Of a stretch of 22,410 nt of DNA, positions 1-7,882 are shown piece after piece. The notes beneath the pieces are model-generated. The model made no database searches. It saw only the letters and a program-made list of their open reading frames with translations, and was not told the DNA's origin. The translations under genes were made by a program, and so were the position numbers. Each line of letters begins with the position of its first letter. Within the stretch, counting starts at the first letter, position 1. This stretch comes from CAYLHB01 sp041908795 (GTDB lineage: Bacteria > Patescibacteriota > Minisyncoccia > Phycocordibacterales > UBA12088), in contig JAYRER010000041.1 in assembly GCA_041908795.1 (NCBI GenBank), positions 1 through 22,410 on the forward strand. Direction: 5' to 3'.

Positions 1-132
1 AATAAAGTGACGCGCAAGGAATTGAAGCACGTGCAAGACCTACTGAACGAACGACCACGCAAGGTTTTGGACTGGCGAACACCGAAAGAAGCGTTCGAGG
101 AATTATTAGAAAAACGTGCAGTTAGAGTTTGA
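1..132 (+). mobile_element. IS30-family transposase, C-terminal end (partial)
   Basis: The reading frame is open from the first base and stops with TGA at 130-132, so only the last 43 residues are visible. The motif LLNERPRKVLDWRTPKEAFE is the typical C-terminal signature of IS30-family DDE transposases (family form: LN.RPRK.LG..TP.E.F). The catalytic core would lie upstream of the window. In IS30-type elements the terminal inverted repeat lies just after, or overlaps, the transposase stop. The right end of the element should therefore be near 115-160, but without the left end I cannot fix it. The element sits immediately upstream of the dnaA promoter region. The family call is fairly secure; whether the copy is active cannot be judged. 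Confidence 0.82.
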
Positions 133-261
133 GTCCAAGATGGGTATTTGTGTTTTTACTGTTGAGTATGTACCTTGGTTGGCGCTCTCACTTCCCGTGC
201 TTGGTGGGGTGTCGCAATTGTAAGAATGTATCGAACTTCACTTTCACCTTCCATACGCACA

Positions 262-331
262 TTTTCCACACACTATCCACACCTTCTCACCATGTGGGTG
301 GTCTGTGGGGAACTTTGCAAAGTGTGGAAGG
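262..331. promoter_or_regulatory. DnaA-box cluster upstream of dnaA
   Basis: TTTTCCACA at 262-270 and CTATCCACA at 273-281 on the plus strand, together with TGTGGGGAA at 304-312 and TGTGGAAGG at 323-331 read on the other strand, are exact or near matches to the DnaA box TTWTNCACA. They lie just upstream of, and overlap, the dnaA promoter. This is the usual layout for autoregulation by DnaA and for the upstream half of a bipartite origin. Binding is inferred. Confidence 0.6.
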
Positions 332-341
332 CGACTATAAT
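313..341 (+). promoter_or_regulatory. dnaA promoter, probably giving a near-leaderless mRNA
   Basis: A perfect TATAAT -10 hexamer lies at 336-341. A weak -35 (around TTTGCA, 314-319) sits about 16 bases before it. The dnaA ATG is only 9 bases after the -10, so transcription should start within a few bases of the start codon. No Shine-Dalgarno sequence could fit in such a leader. The -10 call is strong; the -35 is uncertain. Confidence 0.6.
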
Positions 342-350
342 GGTTCCACT

Positions 351-1706
351 ATGTCGCCTGTGCTCGATATTCGTCAGGTGTGGGAAAACGTTCTCACTGA
401 TATCGAGCTCACTGTTTCAAAAGCAAACTTCACCACATGGTTTCGTGGCACACACATTGTCCGCATCGATGAAGGCATAGTGTATGTCGGGGTGCCGAGC
501 CAGTTCTACAAAGACTGGCTTTCGGAGAAGCACCACAAAACAATTCTCCGTGCACTTCGTAGTGTGCTTGATGATGTACGCTCTATTGAGTACGTGATTG
601 CAAAAGAACCATCACATCGCAGACCCGAGGTTCGTAAGGAGCGAACGGTAACGATAGGCGAACTCCCACTTGCTGAACATTATGTAAATCGTCTCGATAA
701 CCTCAACCCACGCTACACGTTCGACTCGTTTGTGGTTGGCCCGTTCAATGAGCTTGCATTTGCCGCTTCTCAAGCCATCGTCGCTGAACCCGGCATCACC
801 TACAACCCATTGTATATTTATGGAAATACTGGATATGGGAAGACGCACCTTATTCAGGCAGTGGGGAATCAACTAAAAAAACTCAACCAATCACGTAAGG
901 TCTACTACGCGACATCGGAACGTTTTGGTACCGACATCGTAAACGCACTGCAACAAAACACGATTCAGCAAGTGAAAGAGAAGTATCGCCAGCATGATGT
1001 CCTCATTATGGACGACATACAGTTCCTCTCAGGAAAAGACAAACTTCAAGAGGAACTTTTTCATCTCTTTAATACACTCTATGAGAACAACAAGCAAATA
1101 ATATTCTCGAGTGACCGCCATCCTCGCGAAATACAAAATCTCGCGGAGCGACTTATATCACGTTTCTCACAAGGTATGGTTGTTGATATTAACGCACCTG
1201 ACCACGAGTCACGTGTGGCGATATTAAAAACAAAAGCCGCAAGTGTAAATTTTGTCTTGAATGATGAACTTGCTCAGTACATCGCCAATGAAGTAGAGGG
1301 AAACATACGGGACCTTGAGGGCATACTCAATCGCGTCGTCTGCCAAAGCCAAGTGAAGGGTGCATCACTAGATATTGCTGATTTGCGCCTCCTTATTAAA
1401 ACCACCATAAAAACCCAAAAAACAATCTCCATTAAGGATGTGGTGCGAGTTGTTGCAAAATACTATGACATCGAGGAGACAACAATATATGAGAAGACGC
1501 GAAAAAAGGAGGTGGTGAAACCTCGCCAAATTATTATGTTCCTTATGCGTGAAGATTTTGCAGTGAGCTACCCCACTATTGGAACTAAGCTCGGTGGACG
1601 CGACCACACCACAGTTATTCACTCATGCGACAAGATTCGTAATGATATTTTGCGTGATGGTGAATTAAGGAGAGAGATTGATGAGCTACGTGTCATGTTG
1701 AAGTAG
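351..1706 (+). CDS. dnaA: Chromosomal replication initiator DnaA
   Basis: DnaA binds DnaA boxes at oriC, opens the DNA and recruits the helicase loading machinery. The 451-residue protein has the N-terminal domain I (about 1-85), a short linker, the AAA+ domain with Walker A GNTGYGKT at 158-165 and Walker B LIMDDIQF (acidic pair D221/D222), and the C-terminal helix-turn-helix domain with signature GGRDHTTVIHS from residue 415. The frame stays open upstream to 129, but conserved homology begins at MSPVLDIRQVWENVL. The ATG at 351 also lies just after a TATAAT, so I place the start there. The added upstream residues would be translated promoter and DnaA-box DNA. It is followed by the probable origin and dnaN, the classic bacterial order. 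It is full length and I see no damage. Confidence 0.97.
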   Translation: MSPVLDIRQVWENVLTDIELTVSKANFTTWFRGTHIVRIDEGIVYVGVPSQFYKDWLSEKHHKTILRALRSVLDDVRSIEYVIAKEPSHRRPEVRKERTVTIGELPLAEHYVNRLDNLNPRYTFDSFVVGPFNELAFAASQAIVAEPGITYNPLYIYGNTGYGKTHLIQAVGNQLKKLNQSRKVYYATSERFGTDIVNALQQNTIQQVKEKYRQHDVLIMDDIQFLSGKDKLQEELFHLFNTLYENNKQIIFSSDRHPREIQNLAERLISRFSQGMVVDINAPDHESRVAILKTKAASVNFVLNDELAQYIANEVEGNIRDLEGILNRVVCQSQVKGASLDIADLRLLIKTTIKTQKTISIKDVVRVVAKYYDIEETTIYEKTRKKEVVKPRQIIMFLMREDFAVSYPTIGTKLGGRDHTTVIHSCDKIRNDILRDGELRREIDELRVMLK

Positions 1707-1925
1707 TTGGATATGGTTGTGGAAAACATGAGGAAATAATGAAGAACAGGTGTGGGTAACCACCACATAAAAAACATCCTCCATGCAACCCATCAACACT
1801 CAACAGGTTTTCACCACCACCGCACACCTGTTATCCACAAAGATGCGTGAAAAAACCTTCTAAATTATTGATGAAGAAGATATCCCCCTAATCCACAACC
1901 CTAATAGTAGTAGTAATTTTTAAAT
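1707..1925. other. Probable replication origin (oriC), dnaA-dnaN intergenic region
   Basis: This 219-base gap carries a perfect DnaA box TTATCCACA at 1831-1839, a near match TAATCCACA at 1889-1897, a reverse-strand TTTTCCACA (TGTGGAAAA at 1718-1726) and a weaker reverse box (TGTGGGTAA at 1751-1759). Right after the 1889-1897 box and a short CCC spacer comes a TAA-TAG-TAG-TAG-TAA run (1902-1916) and then T/A-rich DNA up to the dnaN start. DnaA boxes followed by a TAG trinucleotide run resemble the DnaA-trio unwinding element described in Bacillus subtilis, although the orientation relative to the nearest box may differ. The AT-rich stretches at 1855-1890 and 1900-1925 could unwind. The origin call rests on gene order and boxes. 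Confidence 0.75.
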
Positions 1926-3026
1926 ATGAAATATACCAGTACGAAAGAACAGCTTATCGAATTGATTACGTATGTGGAAAAACTAGCCAGTAGGAGCGCG
2001 GCACTTCCTATACTTCAATGTGTCCTCTTGTCCGTGCACAACAAACAACTCACAGTGAGGGCAACAAATCTTGAGGTTGGTGTTGAGCTCACTATGCCGG
2101 TCAAAGTGGATGAGGAAGGGAGTATGGCGGTCCAAGCCGGTGTGCTGGGAAACCTTCTCTCCTCACTTCCTCACGGAGCGAGTATTACCATTTCTAAAAA
2201 AGAGGGAGTGTGTGTCGTTACCACAACGCACGTAACCGCAAAACTCCCCACGCTTCCGGTTGAGGATTTTCCCACCCTCCCCACCATCTCCCCCGACACC
2301 ACTATTTCTCTTTCCTCGTCAGCGCTTGCAAGTGCTCTTAAATTGGTGCTCCCTTCGGTTTCCACATCAACATTTAAACCAGAGCTCTCAAGTGTGTTTC
2401 TTCAAGCTGAGGGCACTACCCTCACTGTTGTTGCAACCGACTCATTCAGACTTGTGGAGAAAAAGGTGGTATATCCAATAAGTAAATCAACCCCACCTAT
2501 ACTTATTCCACAACGAAGTATTCCGGATTTAATACGTGTACTTGAGTATTGTGGAAAAGAGGAAGTGCTACTCTCAATAACTACCCATCAAGCAACAATC
2601 GAGAAGCCTGGGGTTTTTGCAACATTTAGGCTTACTGATGGTACGTTTCCAAACTATACCGCAATCCTCCCCACTACTTTTGTGAGTGAAGTAAAGATTG
2701 TACGTCACGACTTTCTCCAAGCATTACGAAGTGCTTCAGTATTCACCAATACAGTCAATCAAGGGCGCCTCACCCTCAGTCCTACACACAACACACTAAC
2801 ATTGGATGCGGGTAGTAATGATGCGGGAGAGACAACCCTCTCTATTGAGGGGGTGGTGTCCGGAAAGGAGCTTGTGGCGAACTTTAACCTTCGCTACCTT
2901 ACAGAGGCACTCAATCTTTTTGCAACAGACTCCGTGCAACTCTCTTGCACCGGAGCAGACAGTCCGGCAATTCTCCGTGGTGTGGGGGATACGAGCACCC
3001 TCGCACTCGTGATGCCAAATCGCTAA
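1926..3026 (+). CDS. dnaN: DNA polymerase III beta subunit (sliding clamp)
   Basis: The clamp encircles DNA and holds the replicative polymerase and many repair proteins in place. The 366-residue product has the normal family length and the three-repeat clamp architecture. Recognisable family segments are LEVGVELTMPVKVDEEGSM in repeat 1, VATDSFRL near the start of repeat 2, and the C-terminal ALVMPNR. The last matches the family's terminal P-[MV]-[KR] type ending, which shapes the partner-binding pocket. The start ATG lies directly after the TAG-rich origin run with no Shine-Dalgarno sequence. The stop is 4 bases before the next ORF, which suggests co-transcription with it. Confidence 0.95.
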   Translation: MKYTSTKEQLIELITYVEKLASRSAALPILQCVLLSVHNKQLTVRATNLEVGVELTMPVKVDEEGSMAVQAGVLGNLLSSLPHGASITISKKEGVCVVTTTHVTAKLPTLPVEDFPTLPTISPDTTISLSSSALASALKLVLPSVSTSTFKPELSSVFLQAEGTTLTVVATDSFRLVEKKVVYPISKSTPPILIPQRSIPDLIRVLEYCGKEEVLLSITTHQATIEKPGVFATFRLTDGTFPNYTAILPTTFVSEVKIVRHDFLQALRSASVFTNTVNQGRLTLSPTHNTLTLDAGSNDAGETTLSIEGVVSGKELVANFNLRYLTEALNLFATDSVQLSCTGADSPAILRGVGDTSTLALVMPNR

Positions 3027-3030
3027 AAAT

Positions 3031-3282
3031 ATGGACCGTGTGGGCACACTACTTGCGCGTTACGCACATTTGGAGGCGCCGGAGAAAGTTGTGCGTGAGG
3101 CAGTGGTACGTTGTTGTCGTGAGTGTGTTGATATAGAACTTCTGTCACACGAGGTGCAGGTGCGTAATAAATCGGTACGGCTCTTTACACACCCCACTAT
3201 TCGTTCAGAGCTCCTCCTTAGGAAGGGAGAACTCATGCGTTGCCTTATTGAAAAAGGTGTAAAAATAGATGGTATTCAGTGA
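3031..3282 (+). CDS. Short DciA/DUF721-like protein
   Basis: This 83-residue protein begins 4 bases after dnaN, so the two are probably translated from one mRNA. The C-terminal half, with VRNKSVRLFTHPTIRSELLL followed by KGELMRCLIEKGVKIDGI, fits the DUF721/DciA core pattern: a beta strand, then a polar loop, 'eL.l.k.ell..Ln..g' and a final 'v..I'. DciA is the ancestral loader of the replicative helicase DnaB in bacteria lacking DnaC/DnaI. A position beside dnaA and dnaN would suit that job. The protein is shorter than typical DciA (often 100-170 residues) and lacks an obvious extension. The homology is by eye, so treat the function as a hypothesis; the ORF itself is well supported by position. 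Confidence 0.6.
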   Translation: MDRVGTLLARYAHLEAPEKVVREAVVRCCRECVDIELLSHEVQVRNKSVRLFTHPTIRSELLLRKGELMRCLIEKGVKIDGIQ

Positions 3283-3332
3283 GAGTGTGTCACATAACAC
3301 AGTACACGCACCGTGTTTCCTATTCAGTACCA

Positions 3333-5846
3333 CTACTCACGCAAACTGAAAGAAACTGATGCACTCCCGCGATTCTGTACCTCATCGAATGCAGTTGCGG
3401 TGATTGTGTTCACATCTGTCACGTCCTCAATTTCTGTAGGTGTGAAAGTGATTTCATAAGGACGATCCTCATCACTTCCAATGAGAGTAGTGTTCACAAA
3501 GAAATCAACTTTCTCAATAGAGAACTCACTATCCACATCGGCACGCACGGTAACAGTTCTATCACGCGAAACTTTTGAATTGTCTTTAGGTCGCAGAATT
3601 GTGACAATGGGACGATTTTCCTCTGTGTGCACATCATCCTCCTCAACAGGAAGTATATCCTCATCATCTTTGGTTAAATTTCCTGAGAACCCTTTCCACA
3701 CCGTGACGCCATACTCCCAGTGGGAGTACTGCGAGTCACATGATGGACATGAAGGGTATGGTCCACGAGGATCATCTTTGGTAACCCAATGGAGGATGTT
3801 GTGAATTTCCGGTTCAAATCGCTCCTCACGGAACTCGGGTGGGGTGTCATTTGTTGCGAGCTTCCCACTTACCTTGTCCACAAGTACCGAGCGCGAGCCC
3901 TCGTACCGTCCTCGTAGAATTGGTTTGAGGTCGGAGGGGAGTGGTGCGGGGTCCGTAAACTCCGGTCCCTCGTAGCCGAGCTCAAATGCTTTTTCAAACA
4001 CATCGTGCCAAAGTGGCGCAACAATAAAGCCGGCAACCTTCTTTTCCATTGGGGTATTGTCGTTGTTACCTACCCACGCACCAACTGCGATAGTGGGAGT
4101 GTAGCCGATGACCCACGCATCACGGTAGTCGTTTGTTGTTCCAGTTTTTGCGGCGACGTCGCGTGAGGGGAAGTAGAGGTAGCTTGTGGCCCCAAACGCG
4201 GGTGTACGCGCGACATTGTCCGAGAGAATATCGGTAATTTGGAGCGCCACCTGCTCGTCGAGTGCACGTGTTTGTTCTACCGGCACCTCTTCGAGTGTTG
4301 TTCCATCTTCATTCAATATTTTGATCACCGAGCGGTGTGGCGCGCGCAGACCCCCTATGGCAAAAACACCATAGGCGCTCACCATCTCGAGGGGAGATAC
4401 CTCTGCTCCACCGAGCGCGAGTGAAAGACCGTACTGCTTGTGGTCGCCAAGTGTGGTGATTCCGAGTTTCTGCGCCAACTCTATTGTGTCTTTGACTCCG
4501 GTAAGATACACGGTTTTAACAGCAGGGACGTTCACTGACTGTGCAAGGGCGTTGCGCATCGTTATAGGTCCGCGGTAGTTAGTATCATAATTGACCGGGG
4601 AGTAACACCCATCATCGCTCGACATCTTCCATGCATCACATGCGGTTGAGAACTGTGTACGTACATCGAAGAGTATTGTGTCGGGTGTGTAGCCCTTGAG
4701 GAATGATGCCGCGTAGATAATGGGTTTAAACGAGGAGCCGGGTTGTCGGTTGGCGAGCGTGATGTTGTAGTTGCCATCGATCTCAGGGTCGAAGTAGTCG
4801 CGACTCCCAACCATGGTGAGTATGTCGCCCGAGCGAGGGTCAACTGCAACCACCGCCGCATTCTCCGCATTGTAGAGCTCTTTGTTCTTAAGTGCCGCAT
4901 CGTACACAATACGCTCCGCTTCGCTCTGGAGTTTCCAATCGAGTGTAGTGATAACTTTGAGGTTCTCCTCTTCAAGCTTCTGCTTTCCATACTTCTTCTC
5001 AAGTTCATCAATGACGTGAAAGACAAAGTGAGGAGCTTTAATGCTTGTTTTTTGTGGGGGTTTAAAGAGCACTTCCTCATGGAGTGCACTCTGGTACTCC
5101 TCTTCGGAGAGATAGTTCTGTTCACGCATTTTTTTAAGGACCACATCTTTTCTCTCATCGAGTGCTTCGCGGTTGTTGCCGTTGGGTGAGTAGTAGGTGG
5201 GAGCTTGGGGAAGGGCCGCAAGGTATGCACTCTCTGCTATAGTTAGATCTTTCGCTGTTTTCCCGAAGAACGCTTGGCTTGCCTCCTCGACCCCGTACTT
5301 GTTTCCCCCATACGGCGCGATATTGAGATAGAGTTCGAGGATTTCGTCTTTACTCATTGCACGTTCAAGTTTGAGCGCGAGCACCCACTCCTTAAGTTTG
5401 CGTGAAAGTTTCTTTTCGCGCACAAGGAGTGAGTTTTTTACAATTTGTTGAGTAATGGTGGAGCCGCCTTGGCCACCTAGCAGGTCTCCTTCTTTGAGGT
5501 TCTCCACTATTGCGCGAAGAATAGCGCGCGGGTCAATGCCGATATGCTTGTAGAACGCGTCGTCCTCAATGGCAATGGTTGCATTGCGCACAAAAGGGGA
5601 CATGTCGTCGAGTGCGACTGAGGTGCGCTTGACGTCTTGGTGCATGTTGTAGAGCACCACCTCACCGGTGCGGTCATACAGGGTGGTGCCAGTTTCAAGA
5701 CGCGCCTTTTCTATGCGTTCGATGGAGGGTAGGGGAAGTGTGGCCGCCCAGAGTAGTAGGGCGCCCGCCGCGACCAAGCAGGTGCCGAAGGTGAGGGCGA
5801 AGAGCGCGAGCAGGAGGTCGCGCACGATGTGGCGCTTCTTAGGCAT
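3333..5846 (-). CDS. mrcA: Class A penicillin-binding protein (PBP1A type): glycosyltransferase plus transpeptidase
   Basis: This bifunctional enzyme polymerises and crosslinks peptidoglycan at the outer face of the membrane. The 837 residues begin with a basic stretch and one membrane anchor (about 11-36). The GT51 domain follows, with EDDAFYKH at 94-101 (catalytic Glu) and GGQGGSTITQQIVKN. The transpeptidase has SxxK as SSFK at 371-374, SxN as SVN at 437-439, and KTG at 567-569. After it comes a linker with a CPSC pair and then a C-terminal Ig-like beta domain (about 745-837, beginning RPIVTILRPKDNSKV). That domain probably binds wall polymer or protein. The gene is divergent from tyrS across a 73-base gap, and -10-like TACACT/TATGAT sequences lie 6-11 bases before its ATG. 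All catalytic motifs are intact. Confidence 0.95.
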   Translation of the reverse strand: MPKKRHIVRDLLLALFALTFGTCLVAAGALLLWAATLPLPSIERIEKARLETGTTLYDRTGEVVLYNMHQDVKRTSVALDDMSPFVRNATIAIEDDAFYKHIGIDPRAILRAIVENLKEGDLLGGQGGSTITQQIVKNSLLVREKKLSRKLKEWVLALKLERAMSKDEILELYLNIAPYGGNKYGVEEASQAFFGKTAKDLTIAESAYLAALPQAPTYYSPNGNNREALDERKDVVLKKMREQNYLSEEEYQSALHEEVLFKPPQKTSIKAPHFVFHVIDELEKKYGKQKLEEENLKVITTLDWKLQSEAERIVYDAALKNKELYNAENAAVVAVDPRSGDILTMVGSRDYFDPEIDGNYNITLANRQPGSSFKPIIYAASFLKGYTPDTILFDVRTQFSTACDAWKMSSDDGCYSPVNYDTNYRGPITMRNALAQSVNVPAVKTVYLTGVKDTIELAQKLGITTLGDHKQYGLSLALGGAEVSPLEMVSAYGVFAIGGLRAPHRSVIKILNEDGTTLEEVPVEQTRALDEQVALQITDILSDNVARTPAFGATSYLYFPSRDVAAKTGTTNDYRDAWVIGYTPTIAVGAWVGNNDNTPMEKKVAGFIVAPLWHDVFEKAFELGYEGPEFTDPAPLPSDLKPILRGRYEGSRSVLVDKVSGKLATNDTPPEFREERFEPEIHNILHWVTKDDPRGPYPSCPSCDSQYSHWEYGVTVWKGFSGNLTKDDEDILPVEEDDVHTEENRPIVTILRPKDNSKVSRDRTVTVRADVDSEFSIEKVDFFVNTTLIGSDEDRPYEITFTPTEIEDVTDVNTITATAFDEVQNRGSASVSFSLRE

Positions 5847-5902
5847 AGCGAGAGTGTATCATAGTGAACGGTACTCTGGGAGCGTGCAAAAACCCATTTG
5901 TT

Positions 5903-5908
5903 TATGGT
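5903..5908 (+). promoter_or_regulatory. Candidate -10 element for tyrS
   Basis: TATGGT at 5903-5908 lies 11 bases before the tyrS ATG, which predicts a leader of only about 5 bases. No clear -35 is seen. The same 73-base gap also carries minus-strand -10 candidates for the penicillin-binding protein gene (TACACT at 5853-5858, TATGAT at 5858-5863). Confidence 0.4.
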
Positions 5909-5919
5909 AGAGTTCCCAC

Positions 5920-7101
5920 ATGGAGCACGAAGATTTGTTTGGACGTGGGGTGGTTGAAGCGATAGGTATCGAACCACTCCAAGCGCGAGCGCTAAAGGGT
6001 GAACGGTTACGGATAAAGCTCGGTATTGATCCCACGAGCTCCCACCTCCACCTCGGACGCGCAATTCCCCTCTTAAAGCTACGTGACTTCGAGCGAGCGG
6101 GGCACCAAGTGGTCCTCATTGTGGGAGATTTTACCGGCGTCATTGGAGATACATCCGATAAGGAGAGTGAGCGCCCAATGCTCTCCGATGAGGACATACG
6201 CCACAACAAGGAGACGTACTTTGCGCAGGCGGGGAGGCTTATCGATCTTGAGAAGGCGGAGCTCCACTACAACAGCGAGTGGCTTTCCACACGTACCTAC
6301 AAGGATGTGTGCGTGCACGCCGACCTGTTCTCCGTGGCGGATTTTATAGCGCGTGACAACATCAAACGCAGACTCGACCAAGGCAAACGTGTGTCGCTTC
6401 GAGAGGTGCTCTACCCTCTGATGCAGGGCTTTGATAGTGTTGCCGTGCGCGCCGACATCGAACTTGGCGGCACCGACCAGAGGTTTAACCTCCTCGCGGG
6501 GCGGACACTCCAAGAGCACTTCGGGCAGGTCCCGCAGGGCATTCTTATGAATTCTCTCATACCGGGAACAGATGGGCGAAAAATGAGCTCCAGCTGGGGG
6601 AATACCATCACCCTCACCATGGAGCCAAATGATATGTATGGCAAGGTGATGAGTTTGGGAGACGAGCTCGTTGTTGAGTACCTCACACTCGCGACACGTG
6701 TTCCCATGCTCGAAGTGCGCGCGGTGGCGGATGGTCTCGCCTCGGGAACACTTCACCCGAAGGAGGCGAAGATGCGGCTCGCGCGGGAAATAGTCACGCT
6801 CTACCACGGAGAGACGGCAGCTGAGCGCGCCGAAGGGGTATTTGAAAACACGTTCGCCCGTGGCGCGGTACCTGAAGATGCGCCACATGTCACGGTAGTG
6901 CGCGGTGCCGGTGTGTGTGACGCGCTTGTTGGTGCGGGAATCGTGACATCTAAAACTGAGTGTCGTCGCCTCTGTGAGAGTGGGGCGGTCAAAGACATGG
7001 CGCGAGGCAGTGTGGTACGGGATGGCGCATTGCCACTTACGGAAACTATCACCCTGCGTGTGGGTAAGCACCGGTTTGTGACGCTTGAGGTGCCTGCATA
7101 A
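5920..7101 (+). CDS. tyrS: Tyrosyl-tRNA synthetase
   Basis: The enzyme charges tRNA-Tyr with tyrosine using ATP. The 393-residue product is a class I synthetase. The HIGH-type motif is HLHLG (42-46) within GIDPTSSHLHLG, and the second ATP motif is KMSSS (221-225). The core contains the tyrosine-pocket region VLYPLMQGFDSV and ELGGTDQRFN. The C-terminal part (about 330-393) is an S4-like RNA-binding domain, with LVGAGIVTSKTECRRLCESG. GIDPTSSHLHLG together with GGTDQRFN resembles the TyrZ-like (shorter, 'type 2') subgroup; that subgroup call is by eye. It stands alone, divergent from the PBP gene, and ends 14 bases before a perfect GC-rich hairpin. It looks complete. Confidence 0.96.
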   Translation: MEHEDLFGRGVVEAIGIEPLQARALKGERLRIKLGIDPTSSHLHLGRAIPLLKLRDFERAGHQVVLIVGDFTGVIGDTSDKESERPMLSDEDIRHNKETYFAQAGRLIDLEKAELHYNSEWLSTRTYKDVCVHADLFSVADFIARDNIKRRLDQGKRVSLREVLYPLMQGFDSVAVRADIELGGTDQRFNLLAGRTLQEHFGQVPQGILMNSLIPGTDGRKMSSSWGNTITLTMEPNDMYGKVMSLGDELVVEYLTLATRVPMLEVRAVADGLASGTLHPKEAKMRLAREIVTLYHGETAAERAEGVFENTFARGAVPEDAPHVTVVRGAGVCDALVGAGIVTSKTECRRLCESGAVKDMARGSVVRDGALPLTETITLRVGKHRFVTLEVPA

Positions 7102-7115
7102 TCTCCTTCTTTACG

Positions 7116-7143
7116 CACAACGCGCCCGAGCGGGCGCGTTGTG
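7116..7143. terminator. Perfect 12-bp GC-rich hairpin after tyrS, no U-tract
   Basis: CACAACGCGCCC (7116-7127) pairs perfectly with GGGCGCGTTGTG (7132-7143) around a GAGC loop. It lies between the 3' ends of tyrS (plus) and the small acidic ORF (minus), as a bidirectional terminator would. No run of T follows on either strand, so classical intrinsic termination is doubtful. mRNA 3'-end protection or a pause site is an alternative. Confidence 0.55.
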
Positions 7144-7177
7144 GTGTGTGAGGTCGAATAGTCTATTTTCCTACTTC

Positions 7178-7315
7178 CTAAATAGCATCTTCCTCAACTT
7201 CTTCTTCACCAAAATCATCATCCAACTCCTCATCATCCTCATCATCAACCTTACCTTCATCCTCATCCTCCATGCGGAAGCCTGTAAGTAGCTCTTCATC
7301 AAGCACCATGCTCAT
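7178..7315 (-). CDS. Very acidic 45-residue protein, function unknown
   Basis: On the minus strand an ORF from ATG at 7315 reads MSMVLDEELLTGFRMEDEDE, then a lysine-valine step and a run rich in D and E, ending EEDAI and TAG at 7178. 24 of 45 residues are acidic and only two are basic, which predicts a disordered, strongly negative tail after a short hydrophobic N-terminal part. It sits downstream of ruvC on the same strand (about 91 bases gap) and ends close to the tyrS hairpin. I do not recognise a family. The tail resembles acidic tails of RNA-polymerase- or DNA-mimic-type proteins only in composition. Low-complexity DNA could make such an ORF by chance, but the clean start, the coherent hydrophobic head and the position favour a real gene. 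Confidence 0.55.
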   Translation of the reverse strand: MSMVLDEELLTGFRMEDEDEGKVDDEDDEELDDDFGEEEVEEDAI

Positions 7316-7406
7316 AGAAATACGCTAGTGGTTAGTAATGTGCGTGGTAACGCATCGGGCATATTTGTAACAAATTTGGTTTTTTTTGCAAGTCCCAAAC
7401 GGAGGT

Positions 7407-7880
7407 TTATCCACGGGCGAGCTGTGTTGCGGCAAGTGCAATCCCGATAGCGTCGTACTCATCATCGAGGCGTACCCGGTCGTCCATGACAACAAGACGA
7501 CGCACCATCTGTACCATTTGGCGTTTATCTCCTCGTCCATCAGCGAGTACCGATTGTTTGACGGTGCGTGGATTGAGCTCAATGACACGCACATTTCGAC
7601 ATGCCGCCACATAGAGGAGCGCACCCCGCACTTCCGCAACCCGCATGGCGGTTTTTTGGTTGTTGGTGACGTAGAGTGTTTCTATGGCAACACAGTCGGG
7701 TAAACACCTGTCCAGGTAGGCACTCACCTCGTTCACCACTTTGGTGAGACGCAAGGAGAAATCATCGCCCCGTGCCGTTGTGATGCAGGTGCTCTCTACA
7801 AGGGTGTCACGTCCATTCTCATGAAGAAGCAGGGCGACCCCGCAACGGTCATACCCGGGATCGATGCCCAAGATACGCAT
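7407..7880 (-). CDS. ruvC: Holliday junction resolvase RuvC
   Basis: RuvC is the dimeric endonuclease that cuts Holliday junctions after RuvAB-driven branch migration. The 157-residue product has normal length and all four metal-binding carboxylates expected from the Escherichia coli enzyme (D7, E66, D138, D141): here D7 in MRILGIDPGYDRCG, E67 in VAIETLYV, and D140/D143 in LDDEYDAIGIALA. Its ATG lies two bases after the yebC stop, so the two are one transcription unit. The order yebC-ruvC with ruvB just upstream fits the frequent bacterial association of yebC with ruv genes. Confidence 0.95.
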   Translation of the reverse strand: MRILGIDPGYDRCGVALLLHENGRDTLVESTCITTARGDDFSLRLTKVVNEVSAYLDRCLPDCVAIETLYVTNNQKTAMRVAEVRGALLYVAACRNVRVIELNPRTVKQSVLADGRGDKRQMVQMVRRLVVMDDRVRLDDEYDAIGIALAATQLARG

Positions 7881-7882
7881 AC

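Noticed and set aside
129..350. N-terminal extension of DnaA to 129
   Set aside because: The extra 74 residues translate promoter, DnaA-box and spacer DNA. Conserved DnaA homology starts at MSPVLDIRQVWENVL, and TATAAT at 336 fits a start at 351.
4562..5230. 222-residue minus-strand ORF inside the PBP gene
   Set aside because: It is an out-of-frame shadow of the same strand's PBP frame, with a Ser/Thr/Arg-rich translation typical of a frame shift.
6079..7071. 330-residue minus-strand ORF opposite tyrS
   Set aside because: It is fully antisense to an intact tyrS with all synthetase motifs, and its translation looks like the byproduct of codon structure in GC-rich DNA.
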